A DNA stretch of 25,805 nucleotides from JABSSA01 sp039975755 (GCA_039975755.1 JBDWGM010000103.1:1-25805); one strand, 5' to 3'; positions 1 through 7,720 are shown, numbered from the stretch's first letter. Program-made: numbers and translations. Notes: a model not told the origin generated them from the letters alone.

Positions 1-359
1 ACGCCGATTTGGCCGCCATCAGGTGTGATTTCGCACAAAGTGTTGACCATCAGGCTAAGCCCATCATCCTCATAATCAGGTGCGCGCCACGTGCGAATGT
101 CCTGTATCCAGCTTTGTTCCATGAGATGAGCGCCAATGGATGGAATGACCGCGATGGGGTCGCCATTGCGCGGAATGACAATGGACCAAGGCCGCGTCGG
201 GCTTTCCCAAAAGCGGGTCAGAAACCCGGTGAAATATCGAACATCCGCTTCCATTGTCAGGAACAAGGCGTCCAACCCTGCGTATTCCATCAGCTTTTGG
301 ACATTCTTTACACGTGTATGAAATTCCTGATCAGGGAACCCGCGCTGAGGAAATGTCAT
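1..359 (-). CDS. M24 metallopeptidase-family hydrolase (creatinase/Xaa-Pro dipeptidase type), N-terminal part
   Basis: This is a partial gene that begins at ATG 359 and runs off the left edge after about 119 codons. The visible part resembles the creatinase N-terminal domain of M24 enzymes. It has an early helix, then LDALFLTMEADVRYFTGF, then a stretch containing SPTRPWSIVIPRNGDP. The metal-binding pita-bread domain would lie outside the window, so catalytic residues cannot be checked. Family members hydrolyse Xaa-Pro bonds, creatine or cyclic amides such as ectoine (DoeA/EutD). The start overlaps the stop of the upstream PLP ammonia-lyase by four bases (ATGA), which suggests translational coupling and a shared pathway. 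No signal peptide is seen, so it is probably cytoplasmic. The family call is good; the substrate is unknown. Confidence 0.8.
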   Translation of the reverse strand, partial: MTFPQRGFPDQEFHTRVKNVQKLMEYAGLDALFLTMEADVRYFTGFLTRFWESPTRPWSIVIPRNGDPIAVIPSIGAHLMEQSWIQDIRTWRAPDYEDDGLSLMVNTLCEITPDGGQIG

Positions 360-1396
360 GCTTCGGGGCCTTCGCTTAGAATGCACAAGATGCGGGATGC
401 TTGCTTCAGGCCAAGCGCGGTTTTGTCCGCACCTAACGCAGCGGCAACTCCTGCCGCGCCAGATGGGGTCGATGCCCAACCCTGCCGTTTTACACAATCA
501 GCGCCGGCAAACCCTTGATCTTCGGAAATAGTTACAAAATCGTTGGCATCCCGAGACAACCCTTTGAGCGCGATATGCGAGGGCTCTTTGCAATCCAAGC
601 GCCCCATTGCTGAAACTTTACCGGTGGTGACGACTGGGCGACCTGCTTGGATCGAGTCGATCAGGGCAGGGGCTTCTTCTGGTTCTACGACCACGATCCG
701 CACGAGCGATCCCCATTCCGCGCGCGCCAGAGCCGCAGCAGCGCAAGCAAGACCACCCACACCTGCCTGTAGAAATATATGCGTTGGACAGTGGTCAATT
801 TGGGAAAAGACTTCTGACATCAACGCCAGATACCCTTCCATCAATCGATGTGGTCGTGTGTAATATCCGGGCCACGAACTGTCAGACAATAACACATCGC
901 CGTTTTGGGCCGCAGCCTGTGCCGCCGCTTCCATGCTGTCTTCGTAGGTTTCACCCGCACGTTCGACCTGCGCCCCTTCGGAACGCAATCTGTCGGCAAA
1001 GGCTTCTGGCACGTGCTTGGACAGGTACACAATTGATTTCGCGCCAAAAGCTGCGGCACCTGCGGCCACTGACAGGCCATGATTTCCTGCACTGGCCGTC
1101 ACATAGGTTTGACCTGCCGCGTGACCATCTTGCGCGTCACACGCAATGACATAGGCGGCCCCCAATGCCTTAAAGCTACCCAGGCCCATTCTAGGGCGTT
1201 CATCCTTTAACGTGACGCTTTCCACCCCCAATTCGCTGGCAAGGGACGGTGCGTGGATCAAAGGTGTCTGACCAGCTTTCGGGCAACGGGATAACAACGC
1301 TAAGGCGGCGTTTTTATCGGTGCTGGGCCACGGCGCTTGCACAAGTTCAGCGCAAGTCAGGCCAGTGCCGACATAGGGGTTCTTAAGATGCCTCAT
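356..1396 (-). CDS. PLP-dependent ammonia-lyase, diaminopropionate ammonia-lyase-like
   Basis: A fold-type-II PLP enzyme of 346 residues, a little shorter than YgeX/DpaL proteins (about 400). The Schiff-base lysine should be K76 in GLGSFKALG. The cofactor loop is SAGNHG (102-107) and the phosphate-binding glycine loop is QAGVGGLA (210-217). The segments SDSSWPGY (about 171-178) and VVEPEEAP also fit the diaminopropionate ammonia-lyase family. E. coli-type enzymes have DGNHG at the cofactor loop; here the aspartate is alanine (A103), as in threonine dehydratases, so the substrate may differ. I chose ATG 1396. An in-frame TTG at 1405 is possible, and neither start has a clear ribosome site. It lies 50 bases after the peroxidase gene and overlaps the M24 hydrolase by ATGA. 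It could instead be an EutB-like deaminase. Confidence 0.8.
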   Translation of the reverse strand: MRHLKNPYVGTGLTCAELVQAPWPSTDKNAALALLSRCPKAGQTPLIHAPSLASELGVESVTLKDERPRMGLGSFKALGAAYVIACDAQDGHAAGQTYVTASAGNHGLSVAAGAAAFGAKSIVYLSKHVPEAFADRLRSEGAQVERAGETYEDSMEAAAQAAAQNGDVLLSDSSWPGYYTRPHRLMEGYLALMSEVFSQIDHCPTHIFLQAGVGGLACAAAALARAEWGSLVRIVVVEPEEAPALIDSIQAGRPVVTTGKVSAMGRLDCKEPSHIALKGLSRDANDFVTISEDQGFAGADCVKRQGWASTPSGAAGVAAALGADKTALGLKQASRILCILSEGPEA

Positions 1397-1446
1397 AGCA
1401 GGCAAGGTGCGCGTTCATGGCCCTTTGGTCAATCACCTGAATGACG

Positions 1447-2754
1447 CTAAGGGCGAAAACCCTTTGGTACACCGAATGTGGGTTTGGCGATGCTGTCAGT
1501 GCCGGTCAACGCGTGCATGAACGCGACCAGATCTGCGATGTCGTCATCGTCCAATTGCTGTGTCTGAATGTCCTGCACGCGGCTTTGTCGCTGCATTTCC
1601 CGGTCGTCTTGCCAGATAATAAAATCCGTGGCGGCCAACCATGGCACATCCGGCAATTGCGCCATTGCGGGTTGCCAGGCTTGAAAGCTGGCCACCGGGT
1701 CCAAATGGTGTTTGATCATCGCCTCAAGTGTTGGGAACGCACCATTGTGGCCATAAGGCGCGGTCAGCGCGACATTGCGCAACATGGGTGTGCGAAACCG
1801 ATACGCGTCCTCAATCCGGTCGGTTTCCCCCATGCGCCCGACATCACGGGCATAGGGGTCAAATGCACGGGTGCGGCCGGGGCCAAAAGGCGGCACGTTC
1901 AACGCATGAAATTTCTGATCACTCAGCAGCTTTCCAGCGTGGCAATCGGAACACCCACCTGCGTCAAAAAACAGCTTGAGCCCGCGGGTTTCGGACGCGT
2001 TCAATGCGTTTAGGTTCCCCGCAATATATTGATCATAGGGGCTGTCAAAGCTGGTCCATTCCACGGCCATGAACGCAGCCAATGCGTTTACGATTTCGAC
2101 AATGGACACCTGCTCGGGCGATTGTATATGCGAAAAGGCATCCACAAATTCCGCGCCATAATCGCCGCTAATCCGCACGCGTTTTGCAATTATGGGCCAC
2201 GCTTTGTCGACCCGATCATGAACAGCGCCGATGACTTCGTTTTCAGACGGGTTTCCAGCCATTTCGAATTGCGCGATCAGTGGAAAAACCGCTTGTGCAG
2301 CCAAAAGTGAATTGAACCCCGTGGGCAGCCATTCTTCGGCAGGGCTGTCAAAGCCGTTTTCATAGCGGTCAGAAATTGACAAACGCCCGTCATGGAACAT
2401 CGTATGGATATCGCGCGCAGCCAAGTTCCAAAGTCCCGGCGCATTGCGCGGGATACGTTTGCGAATTCTGGCATCACCTGTCCCGGCAGTGCGTTCCTTG
2501 CCCAGCCCGGACCCACCTTCGCCGATGCCCAATGACAGACCATCCCCTGTTCCAAGTTCTGGATGATGACAATGGGCACACGTAATGTTTTGATTGCCAG
2601 ACAAGATCGGGTCATAGAAAAGCTTGTGGCCCAAGGCGGCTTGTTTAGGATCAAACTGAAGAAAGTCTGCTGCAGTCAGGGGCGCGGGCAGGGATGCAAG
2701 GTCAGATGCGCTGACCTGTGTCGCAAGCAAAAAGGGGACCACCACATGCGTCAA
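1447..2754 (-). CDS. Di-heme cytochrome c peroxidase / MauG-family protein
   Basis: A product of about 435 residues with two covalent-heme motifs: CAHCH (59-63, numbered from TTG 2754) followed by HPELGTGDGL, and CSDCH (268-272) in the second domain. Other family stretches are RNAPGLWNLA, MFHDGR, RTPMLRNVALTAPYGHNGAFPTL and a C-terminal LVAFMHALTG. Such proteins are periplasmic and reduce peroxide or oxidise a protein or small-molecule partner. The hydrophobic start VVVPFLLATQVSA looks like an export signal. The start is uncertain: TTG 2754 is the nearest usable codon that keeps the whole signal, and GTG 2745 or 2742 are alternatives. The frame stays open to 3174, but that extension is antisense to the Sel1 gene and does not look like protein. 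The donor and substrate are unknown. Confidence 0.82.
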   Translation of the reverse strand: MTHVVVPFLLATQVSASDLASLPAPLTAADFLQFDPKQAALGHKLFYDPILSGNQNITCAHCHHPELGTGDGLSLGIGEGGSGLGKERTAGTGDARIRKRIPRNAPGLWNLAARDIHTMFHDGRLSISDRYENGFDSPAEEWLPTGFNSLLAAQAVFPLIAQFEMAGNPSENEVIGAVHDRVDKAWPIIAKRVRISGDYGAEFVDAFSHIQSPEQVSIVEIVNALAAFMAVEWTSFDSPYDQYIAGNLNALNASETRGLKLFFDAGGCSDCHAGKLLSDQKFHALNVPPFGPGRTRAFDPYARDVGRMGETDRIEDAYRFRTPMLRNVALTAPYGHNGAFPTLEAMIKHHLDPVASFQAWQPAMAQLPDVPWLAATDFIIWQDDREMQRQSRVQDIQTQQLDDDDIADLVAFMHALTGTDSIAKPTFGVPKGFRP

Positions 2755-3219
2755 ATAATTTTTGCGATTTGCTTGTTGGCGACGCCAGCGTGGTCTGCAT
2801 CCATTGAAGAAGCACGTGATCTGATGGAAAGCGGAGAGTTTGAGGATGCCTATGACGCGCTTTGGCCTGCTGCACGGTCCGGCAATGCGGACGCAGAGGA
2901 ATTGATTGGCGTGATGTACGCCATGGGCCTTGGGGTCGAGCGGGACGATATTCGCGCCTTTGATTGGTACTTGCGCAGTGCAATGAAGGGGCATCCCGGT
3001 GCGCAATCCGGTGTCGGTTGGTATTACGAGGTCGGACGCGGCATGCCTGCACCCGATTTGGTGAGAGCCTATATGTGGTACACCCTCAGCGCGATTGGTG
3101 GCGACCCTGACGCCGCGATCAGCCTGGAAGAGGTGGTCAAGAAAATGTCCCCGCAGGACATCGAGAAAGCGCATATATTGGTGTCCGATTACAAAGTCTG
3201 GATGTACCCGTTTCGCTGA
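2746..3219 (+). CDS. Small secreted Sel1-repeat (TPR-like) protein
   Basis: A protein of 157 residues. Residues 1-18 form a clear Sec signal peptide ending in AWSA. The rest carries Sel1-like repeats, for example AEELIGVMYAMGLGVERDDIRAFDWY and AQSGVGWYYEVGRG, with the typical alternation of A, G and Y/W (about residues 50-125). Sel1 repeats are protein-binding scaffolds, so no enzymatic role is expected. The start ATG has a good ribosome site (AAGGGGA, about eight bases upstream) and gives a perfect signal peptide. The reading frame is open further upstream, but that part is antisense to the peroxidase. It is divergent from the peroxidase and overlaps its proposed start by nine bases, so the two may share regulation. 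The partner is unknown. Confidence 0.85.
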   Translation: MRQIIFAICLLATPAWSASIEEARDLMESGEFEDAYDALWPAARSGNADAEELIGVMYAMGLGVERDDIRAFDWYLRSAMKGHPGAQSGVGWYYEVGRGMPAPDLVRAYMWYTLSAIGGDPDAAISLEEVVKKMSPQDIEKAHILVSDYKVWMYPFR

Positions 3220-3233
3220 GTTTTGCGCGACCT

Positions 3234-3249
3234 TGTTGAAAATTCAACA
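3234..3249 (+). terminator. Weak hairpin after the Sel1 gene
   Basis: The 7-base arms TGTTGAA and TTCAACA are perfectly complementary around a two-base centre. They are followed by TATTTGA, 14 bases after the Sel1 stop codon. The stem is AT-rich with a very short loop and there is no long T tract, so terminator function is only possible. Confidence 0.35.
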
Positions 3250-3529
3250 GTATTTGACAACGATCCGGCATAGGCTGAGCCAAGTCCAATGGTAAATAAT
3301 CAAGTCTTGTCCGGAGAGCAGCGTGTGTGGGGGACAAATGGGCCAAAAACGCCACGGATTGGCAAAGTTATCCAGCATATCCAGTTCGCAAATCGATCCA
3401 GCACAAGGTGAGCCGGTCAGTTAACAATTGGTTTACACAGGTTTACTCTAACTTTGTTGCAAGAACGTTTAATGTGAACTTTTATAGCGCAAGCAAGAAA
3501 AAGATGATTCCGGGTTTGGGACTAGAAAG

Positions 3530-3542
3530 CGTTTAGTAAACG
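3530..3542. promoter_or_regulatory. Palindrome just upstream of the SGNH gene ribosome site
   Basis: CGTTTAGTAAACG is an inverted repeat around a central base, ending a few bases before the AGAGGAGA ribosome site of the SGNH gene. The size fits a small regulator site or a leader hairpin. No known motif is assigned. Confidence 0.25.
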
Positions 3543-3556
3543 TTAGAGGAGAAAAA

Positions 3557-4450
3557 ATGTCAGTATTTCAACGAATGGGCGGTGCATGGTTGGCAGCAAC
3601 AATCGCTTTGTGGACCCCTTCACACGCGTATGCTGACGATTTTGTTTCTCCGGAGATCCTGATTTTGGGCGACAGTCAAATCTCGTTTGGTTCAGGTCCG
3701 GCGTTTTTAGATTTTTTCACGGATATAAAACAGCATTGCCACCCAAATCCCTCGCAGGCGAAAAACTTGGAAAGACTTGGGAAAATGCGCGTTGGGGTGA
3801 TTGGTGTGCGTTCAAGTTCCATTCATTCTTGGACGTCTCGCCAAGGGAAGGCAAAAGATACGATCTGTAAAGAAGATCGAAAATGGCGCGTGAATGCCGG
3901 CACTTATGGTTTCGTAAACATGACGGACAACAAATATGTGCAAATTGGAAAGGGCAAAGAGTATCAATTTTGTACCCCGCGTAAATCTGCATTCGAACAT
4001 ATGTTTCGCGACGGATATTATGACCCAAAGTTGCTGCTTTTGTCCTTCCTTGGAAACTCTGCAAAACGATGGGCTGAAAGCGAAGAAAAAGCTGTCCAAG
4101 ATGTACAGGATATGATGTCTCAGTTGCCGCCTGACATGCCGTGTATTTTCATGACCACCGCACCGGCTTTCTCAAAGAAAATTGTTGATTTGCGCTTGAA
4201 GGCCCAAAAAAACCTAATGTCCGCATTCGAAAAAACCGGAGCGCGGTGTACGTTTGTACCCGGTGCCACGCCAGAAACCGTTGCGGCAAATCAAGGCAAC
4301 AAACATTATTTCAGACTGAACAGCAAAGGGATGGTCAAGGATCCGTATCATCCCAATCAAAGGGCAGCCAAGAATTTTTTCGCGTTGGAAATGGATGGAA
4401 TTTGTAATGCCATCTTTGATCAAATCGACGAAGCCATGGAAGAGTCCTGA
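3557..4450 (+). CDS. Exported SGNH/GDSL hydrolase-like protein
   Basis: A protein of 297 residues with a signal peptide (1-26, ending SHAYA). The SGNH residues can be placed in order: S40 in ILILGDSQ (block I), G83 in VGVIGVRSS (block II), N167 in SFLGNSAK (block III), and D262/H265 in DPYHPN (block V). Family members hydrolyse ester, acetyl or thioester groups. A signal peptide and six cysteines in the mature part suggest a periplasmic, possibly disulfide-bonded protein. A polysaccharide or peptidoglycan deacetylase is possible, but no substrate can be named. The ribosome site AGAGGAGA lies seven bases before the ATG. The gene stands alone, and its codon use is more A/T-rich than that of its neighbours. 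Confidence 0.72.
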   Translation: MSVFQRMGGAWLAATIALWTPSHAYADDFVSPEILILGDSQISFGSGPAFLDFFTDIKQHCHPNPSQAKNLERLGKMRVGVIGVRSSSIHSWTSRQGKAKDTICKEDRKWRVNAGTYGFVNMTDNKYVQIGKGKEYQFCTPRKSAFEHMFRDGYYDPKLLLLSFLGNSAKRWAESEEKAVQDVQDMMSQLPPDMPCIFMTTAPAFSKKIVDLRLKAQKNLMSAFEKTGARCTFVPGATPETVAANQGNKHYFRLNSKGMVKDPYHPNQRAAKNFFALEMDGICNAIFDQIDEAMEES

Positions 4451-4558
4451 AGCAATGGCACACCGAGATGTGAGCAAAGGTTTACGAAACTTGAGTTGCG
4501 AATGGAAGGGTGACATCACAGGTTAAAGGCAACGTCGGTTCAACCCTGAAGGTTCCAA

Positions 4559-5014
4559 ATGCAATTCACACGTCGTCACTTCATTGCCTCAACGCTTACA
4601 CTGGCTGTCGCATCGCCGGCTTTTGCGGTCGAAGAAACTGACCTCAATCTATCGTGGACTGGTCTTGCCCTGCGCGGTGTGGATCCGGTTTCCTATTTTA
4701 AGAATGTTGGGCCAAAGGAAGGCAGCCGCGATATCAGTGTCGAATACAAAGGTGGCACCTATCGTTTTCTGTCCGCGGAAAACAAAGAGCTGTTTGAGAA
4801 AAACCCCGAAGCATATCTGCCTGCTTATGGCGGCTTTTGTGCATATGGTACCGCAGTGAATGCCAAAGTGGATGGCGATCCGTATATCTGGCATATCGTG
4901 GATAACCGATTGTATTTAAATATCAATCATTCGATCGACAAAGAGTGGCAAACCAACGTGCCTGGTTACATTGCTGATGCCAACAAGAACTGGAAACATT
5001 TGAAAATCAAGTGA
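4559..5014 (+). CDS. Tat-exported YHS-domain protein
   Basis: A protein of 151 residues. The start TRRHFIASTLTLAVASPAFA has the twin arginines (R5, R6) of a Tat-type signal with cleavage after AFA. The mature part is a YHS domain: GLALRGVDPVSYF, then YRFLSAENKELFEKNPEAYLPAYGGFCAYG, with the cysteine at position 94. YHS domains occur in metal-related proteins and as small periplasmic proteins. A role in copper or other metal handling, or near a redox enzyme, is a reasonable inference only. The ribosome site GAAGG lies about seven bases upstream of the ATG. The gap to the next gene is 248 bases, so it is probably a separate unit. Confidence 0.85.
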   Translation: MQFTRRHFIASTLTLAVASPAFAVEETDLNLSWTGLALRGVDPVSYFKNVGPKEGSRDISVEYKGGTYRFLSAENKELFEKNPEAYLPAYGGFCAYGTAVNAKVDGDPYIWHIVDNRLYLNINHSIDKEWQTNVPGYIADANKNWKHLKIK

Positions 5015-5061
5015 TACGGGAGGCACGTGTAAGACTGCCCCGTGGCAAAGAGGCATGGTGT

Positions 5062-5086
5062 CGGGTTTTTGAATCGCAACAACCCG
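5062..5086 (+). terminator. Hairpin downstream of the YHS gene
   Basis: The 10-base arms CGGGTTTTTG (5062-5071) and CAACAACCCG (5077-5086) pair with one mismatch around a five-base loop. It lies 48 bases after the YHS stop codon. No T tract follows, so it may be a Rho-dependent end, an RNA-stability element or chance. The rest of 5015-5262 shows no gene. Confidence 0.35.
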
Positions 5087-5262
5087 TGCCTGTGCAACCT
5101 GATAAATGCTCCGCACAAATGCAAGTCGAAAGGCAATAATGTTGCCCGCTTGGTTTATGCGTTTGCCATGATGCTCGTTCTGGGGTCTTTTGCCAAAGCA
5201 CGCATATCTCGATCGATTCATTCTGGGTGCGCGTTCCAATAGGGCTAACATGCAGGAAGACC

Positions 5263-6516
5263 ATGACAATTCTGATTGCTGGCGGAGGAATTGCTGGCTT
5301 GGCAATGGGGCTGACTTTGCATCAAGTTGGTATCTCATTTCGGATCTTTGAACGGGTTAATTCGCCCAAACCGTTGGGCGTGGGAATAAATCTGCAACCA
5401 ACCGCTGTGCGGGAATTGATCGAACTGGGCTTGTTCGATCTTTTAGACAGCGTTGGCATTCGCACTCAGGATTACGGGTTTTACACAAAATCGGGTGTCG
5501 AGATTTGGACCGAACCGCGTGGCTTGGACGCGGGTTACCAATGGCCTCAATACTCGGTTCATCGCGGACAGCTACAGATGGCTTTGTTGGACACGTTGCG
5601 CGCCAGAGCTGGTCGCGATTGCGTGGTGTTTGGATGCAGTTTGCAAAGGTATCAAGCGACGCAAGACGGTGTTGAGGCAACTTTTCAAACGCCCACAGGC
5701 AAAGAAACTGTGTCCGGGCAATTCTTGATCGGCGCGGATGGCATTCATTCTGCTGTCCGTGCTCAGATGTATCCAAACGAAGGTCCACCAGTTTGGGGTG
5801 GCGCGATTATGTGGCGTGGCACAACTTTGGCCAAACCCTTCCTAAACGGTGGTTCAATGATCCTTGCGGGAAATGACACACAGCGTTTTGTTTCGTACCC
5901 AATCTCGACGGTGGATATGGAAACAGGACACGCGACTATCAACTGGATCGCGGAAAAGTCAGTCGATCCAACGTCGGACGTGTCCAAAGAAGACTGGAAC
6001 CGCGAGGTTGGGACGGACCAATTTCTGGATGACTTTAAGGGTTGGGTGTTTGATTGGCTGGATGTTCCAAAGTTAATCAGGGGTGCAGAAACGGTGTACG
6101 AGTATTCAATGGTTGATCGTGAACCGGTCGAGTGTTGGACAGATACATGCGCCACGCTGATAGGGGACGCGGCCCATGCGACCTATCCCGTTGGATCAAG
6201 CGGGGCGAGCCAAGCAATCCTTGATGCGCGGATATTAGGGGCCAAGTTGCAATCACGGGGCGTCCGAGCAGAGGCCGCGGTCGCTTATGAAGACATCGTA
6301 CGTCCAATGGCGAACCGGGTGACCTTGGCCAATCGGGGGAATGGTGGGCCGGACGCGATCATGCAAATGGCAGAGGATCGGTGCGATGGCGATTTTTCCA
6401 AGCTGGATGCGGTGCTGCCCTATGCCGAACGAGCAGAACACGCGTTGTCTTTTAAGAAATTGGCAGGTTTAGAGGTCGATAAAATCAACACTCGTGCGCC
6501 GATTATCTCGTCGTAA
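5263..6516 (+). CDS. FAD-dependent monooxygenase, PhzS-like flavin oxidoreductase
   Basis: A protein of 417 residues and a class A flavoprotein monooxygenase. The FAD Rossmann motif GGGIAGLA starts at residue 7, IGADGIHSAVR is in the middle, and GDAAHATYPVGSSGASQAILDA is the FAD ribityl-binding motif. The tail GPDAIMQMAEDR followed by a KLAGLEVDKIN-type ending is typical of the PhzS-like group. These enzymes use NAD(P)H and O2 to hydroxylate aromatic or heteroaromatic acids. No phenazine genes are near, so the substrate is unknown. ATG 5263 is chosen because AGGAAG lies five bases upstream and the Rossmann fold starts at once. The frame remains open to 5227 without need. It is convergent with the alcohol dehydrogenase across a shared hairpin. 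Confidence 0.85.
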   Translation: MTILIAGGGIAGLAMGLTLHQVGISFRIFERVNSPKPLGVGINLQPTAVRELIELGLFDLLDSVGIRTQDYGFYTKSGVEIWTEPRGLDAGYQWPQYSVHRGQLQMALLDTLRARAGRDCVVFGCSLQRYQATQDGVEATFQTPTGKETVSGQFLIGADGIHSAVRAQMYPNEGPPVWGGAIMWRGTTLAKPFLNGGSMILAGNDTQRFVSYPISTVDMETGHATINWIAEKSVDPTSDVSKEDWNREVGTDQFLDDFKGWVFDWLDVPKLIRGAETVYEYSMVDREPVECWTDTCATLIGDAAHATYPVGSSGASQAILDARILGAKLQSRGVRAEAAVAYEDIVRPMANRVTLANRGNGGPDAIMQMAEDRCDGDFSKLDAVLPYAERAEHALSFKKLAGLEVDKINTRAPIISS

Positions 6517-6542
6517 ATGTTTGTCAGACAACGGGTGTAGTT

Positions 6543-6568
6543 AAGGGCTGCTCAGCCGACCAGCCCTT
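6543..6568. terminator. Bidirectional hairpin between convergent genes
   Basis: The 8-base arms AAGGGCTG (6543-6550) and CAGCCCTT (6561-6568) are perfectly complementary around a ten-base loop. The element lies between the stop codon of the FAD monooxygenase (+) and that of the alcohol dehydrogenase (-). The plus side is followed by GTTCTGTTAC. It probably ends both transcripts. Confidence 0.65.
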
Positions 6569-6574
6569 GTTCTG

Positions 6575-7720
6575 TTACAGTAGAGTTTCAATAAGCGATC
6601 TGGTGTTCGCTTCAGTCAGCTCAACCGGGTTGCCGCCGCAACTTGGATCTTTTAACGCACCCTTCAAAATGGCGTCGATATCAGGATCGGTCACCCCCAT
6701 GGCCGCCAACGAGACCGGAATGCCAAGCCCGTCATTTAACGTTCCAACAAGATCCCGCATGCCGTTGAAACCGCCTTCAACACTAAGATAGGCCGCTGCT
6801 TGACGCATTTGATCTTCGATCACTGGACGATTGAAATCCAGAACTGCCTGCATAACGACGGCATTGGTGGTGCCGTGGTGTGTATTGTAAATGGCACCAA
6901 TTGGATGGCTTAAGGCGTGAATTGCGCCCAACCCCTTTTGAAAGGCTGTGGCCCCCATCATTGCGGCGGACATCATATGTGCCCGCGCGTCCTGATCATT
7001 GGGATCAGCAAACGCACGCGGTAGATTTTCTTTGACCAACCGCAATCCTTCCAAGGCAATGCCCTGGCTCATTGGGTGATAATGCGGGGAACAAAAGGCT
7101 TCTAAACAATGGGCAAACGCGTCCATCCCGGTGCCTGCCGTGATGGCGGGGGGCATGCCAACTGTCAGTTCCGGATCGGCAATCACGATCGAGGGCAAGA
7201 CTTTGGGATGAAAGATGATTTTCTTTTCATGCGTGACTGAATTGGTCAGAACACTTGCACGCCCAACCTCTGATCCAGTTCCGGCCGTTGTGGGAACTGC
7301 GATGTTGGGAAAGATCGCGTCCGCATCTGCACGTGTCCACCAATCACCGATGTCCTCAAAATCCCAGACCGGGCGTGTTTGGCCCGCCATGAACGCGATC
7401 ATCTTGCCCAGATCCAAGCCGGATCCACCGCCAAATGCGATGACGCCATCATGGCCACCTGCTTTAAACGCATTGACCCCTGCGGCAAGGTTCAGTTCGT
7501 TTGGGTTTGGATCAACCTCTGAAAAGATCGCACGCCCAAGCCCCGCGTCATTCAACAGATCAAGTGTGCCTTGTGTGATTGGTAGGCCTGCAAGGCCACG
7601 GTCCGTGACCAAGAGCGGATTGCGAATGCCGGTTGCTGTGCAAGCGTCAGCGATTTCCTTGATGCGTCCTGCGCCAAAACGAATGGCAGTGGGATAGGAC
7701 CAATTGGCAGTCGGGCTCAT
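6575..7720 (-). CDS. Iron-type (group III) alcohol dehydrogenase
   Basis: A protein of 381 residues, the usual length for the family. The nucleotide loop GGGSGLD (97-103), PTTAGTGSE (143-151) and the metal ligands D200 and H204 (GMDAFAHCLEA), H268 (AIHALSH) and H282 (NTHHGTTNA) are all present, so it should be active. The reaction is NAD(P)-dependent interconversion of an alcohol and an aldehyde in the cytoplasm. Its ATG overlaps the stop of the aldehyde dehydrogenase (ATGA). The frame extends upstream to 7825, but that part is inside the aldehyde dehydrogenase in another frame. It is the last gene of the TRAP/gamma-glutamyl ligase operon. In that setting it most likely oxidises the hydroxyl group of the (glutamylated) substrate; the substrate itself is inferred. 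Confidence 0.9.
   Translation of the reverse strand: MSPTANWSYPTAIRFGAGRIKEIADACTATGIRNPLLVTDRGLAGLPITQGTLDLLNDAGLGRAIFSEVDPNPNELNLAAGVNAFKAGGHDGVIAFGGGSGLDLGKMIAFMAGQTRPVWDFEDIGDWWTRADADAIFPNIAVPTTAGTGSEVGRASVLTNSVTHEKKIIFHPKVLPSIVIADPELTVGMPPAITAGTGMDAFAHCLEAFCSPHYHPMSQGIALEGLRLVKENLPRAFADPNDQDARAHMMSAAMMGATAFQKGLGAIHALSHPIGAIYNTHHGTTNAVVMQAVLDFNRPVIEDQMRQAAAYLSVEGGFNGMRDLVGTLNDGLGIPVSLAAMGVTDPDIDAILKGALKDPSCGGNPVELTEANTRSLIETLL

Larger units (their letters stand above)
3220..3556. other. Intergenic region between Sel1 gene and SGNH gene
   Basis: These 337 bases contain no convincing gene. A 69-codon open frame at 3327-3536 has no ribosome site and no recognisable composition. The right half is AT-rich and probably holds the promoter of the SGNH gene, but no clear -35/-10 pair was found. 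A short hairpin at 3234-3249 and a near-palindrome at 3530-3542 are listed separately. Confidence 0.5.

Noticed and set aside
2755..3174. Upstream extension of the peroxidase frame by about 140 codons
   Set aside because: The added sequence is antisense to the Sel1 gene and shows no peroxidase-family similarity; the export signal lies at the downstream start.
3421..3435. TTAA-N7-TTTA, close to a CtrA binding site, upstream of the SGNH gene
   Set aside because: One mismatch in a short AT-rich motif is expected by chance, and no promoter boxes were found around it.
3327..3536. A possible small gene of 69 codons before the SGNH gene
   Set aside because: No ribosome site, no signal or motif, and the region is better explained as a promoter region.
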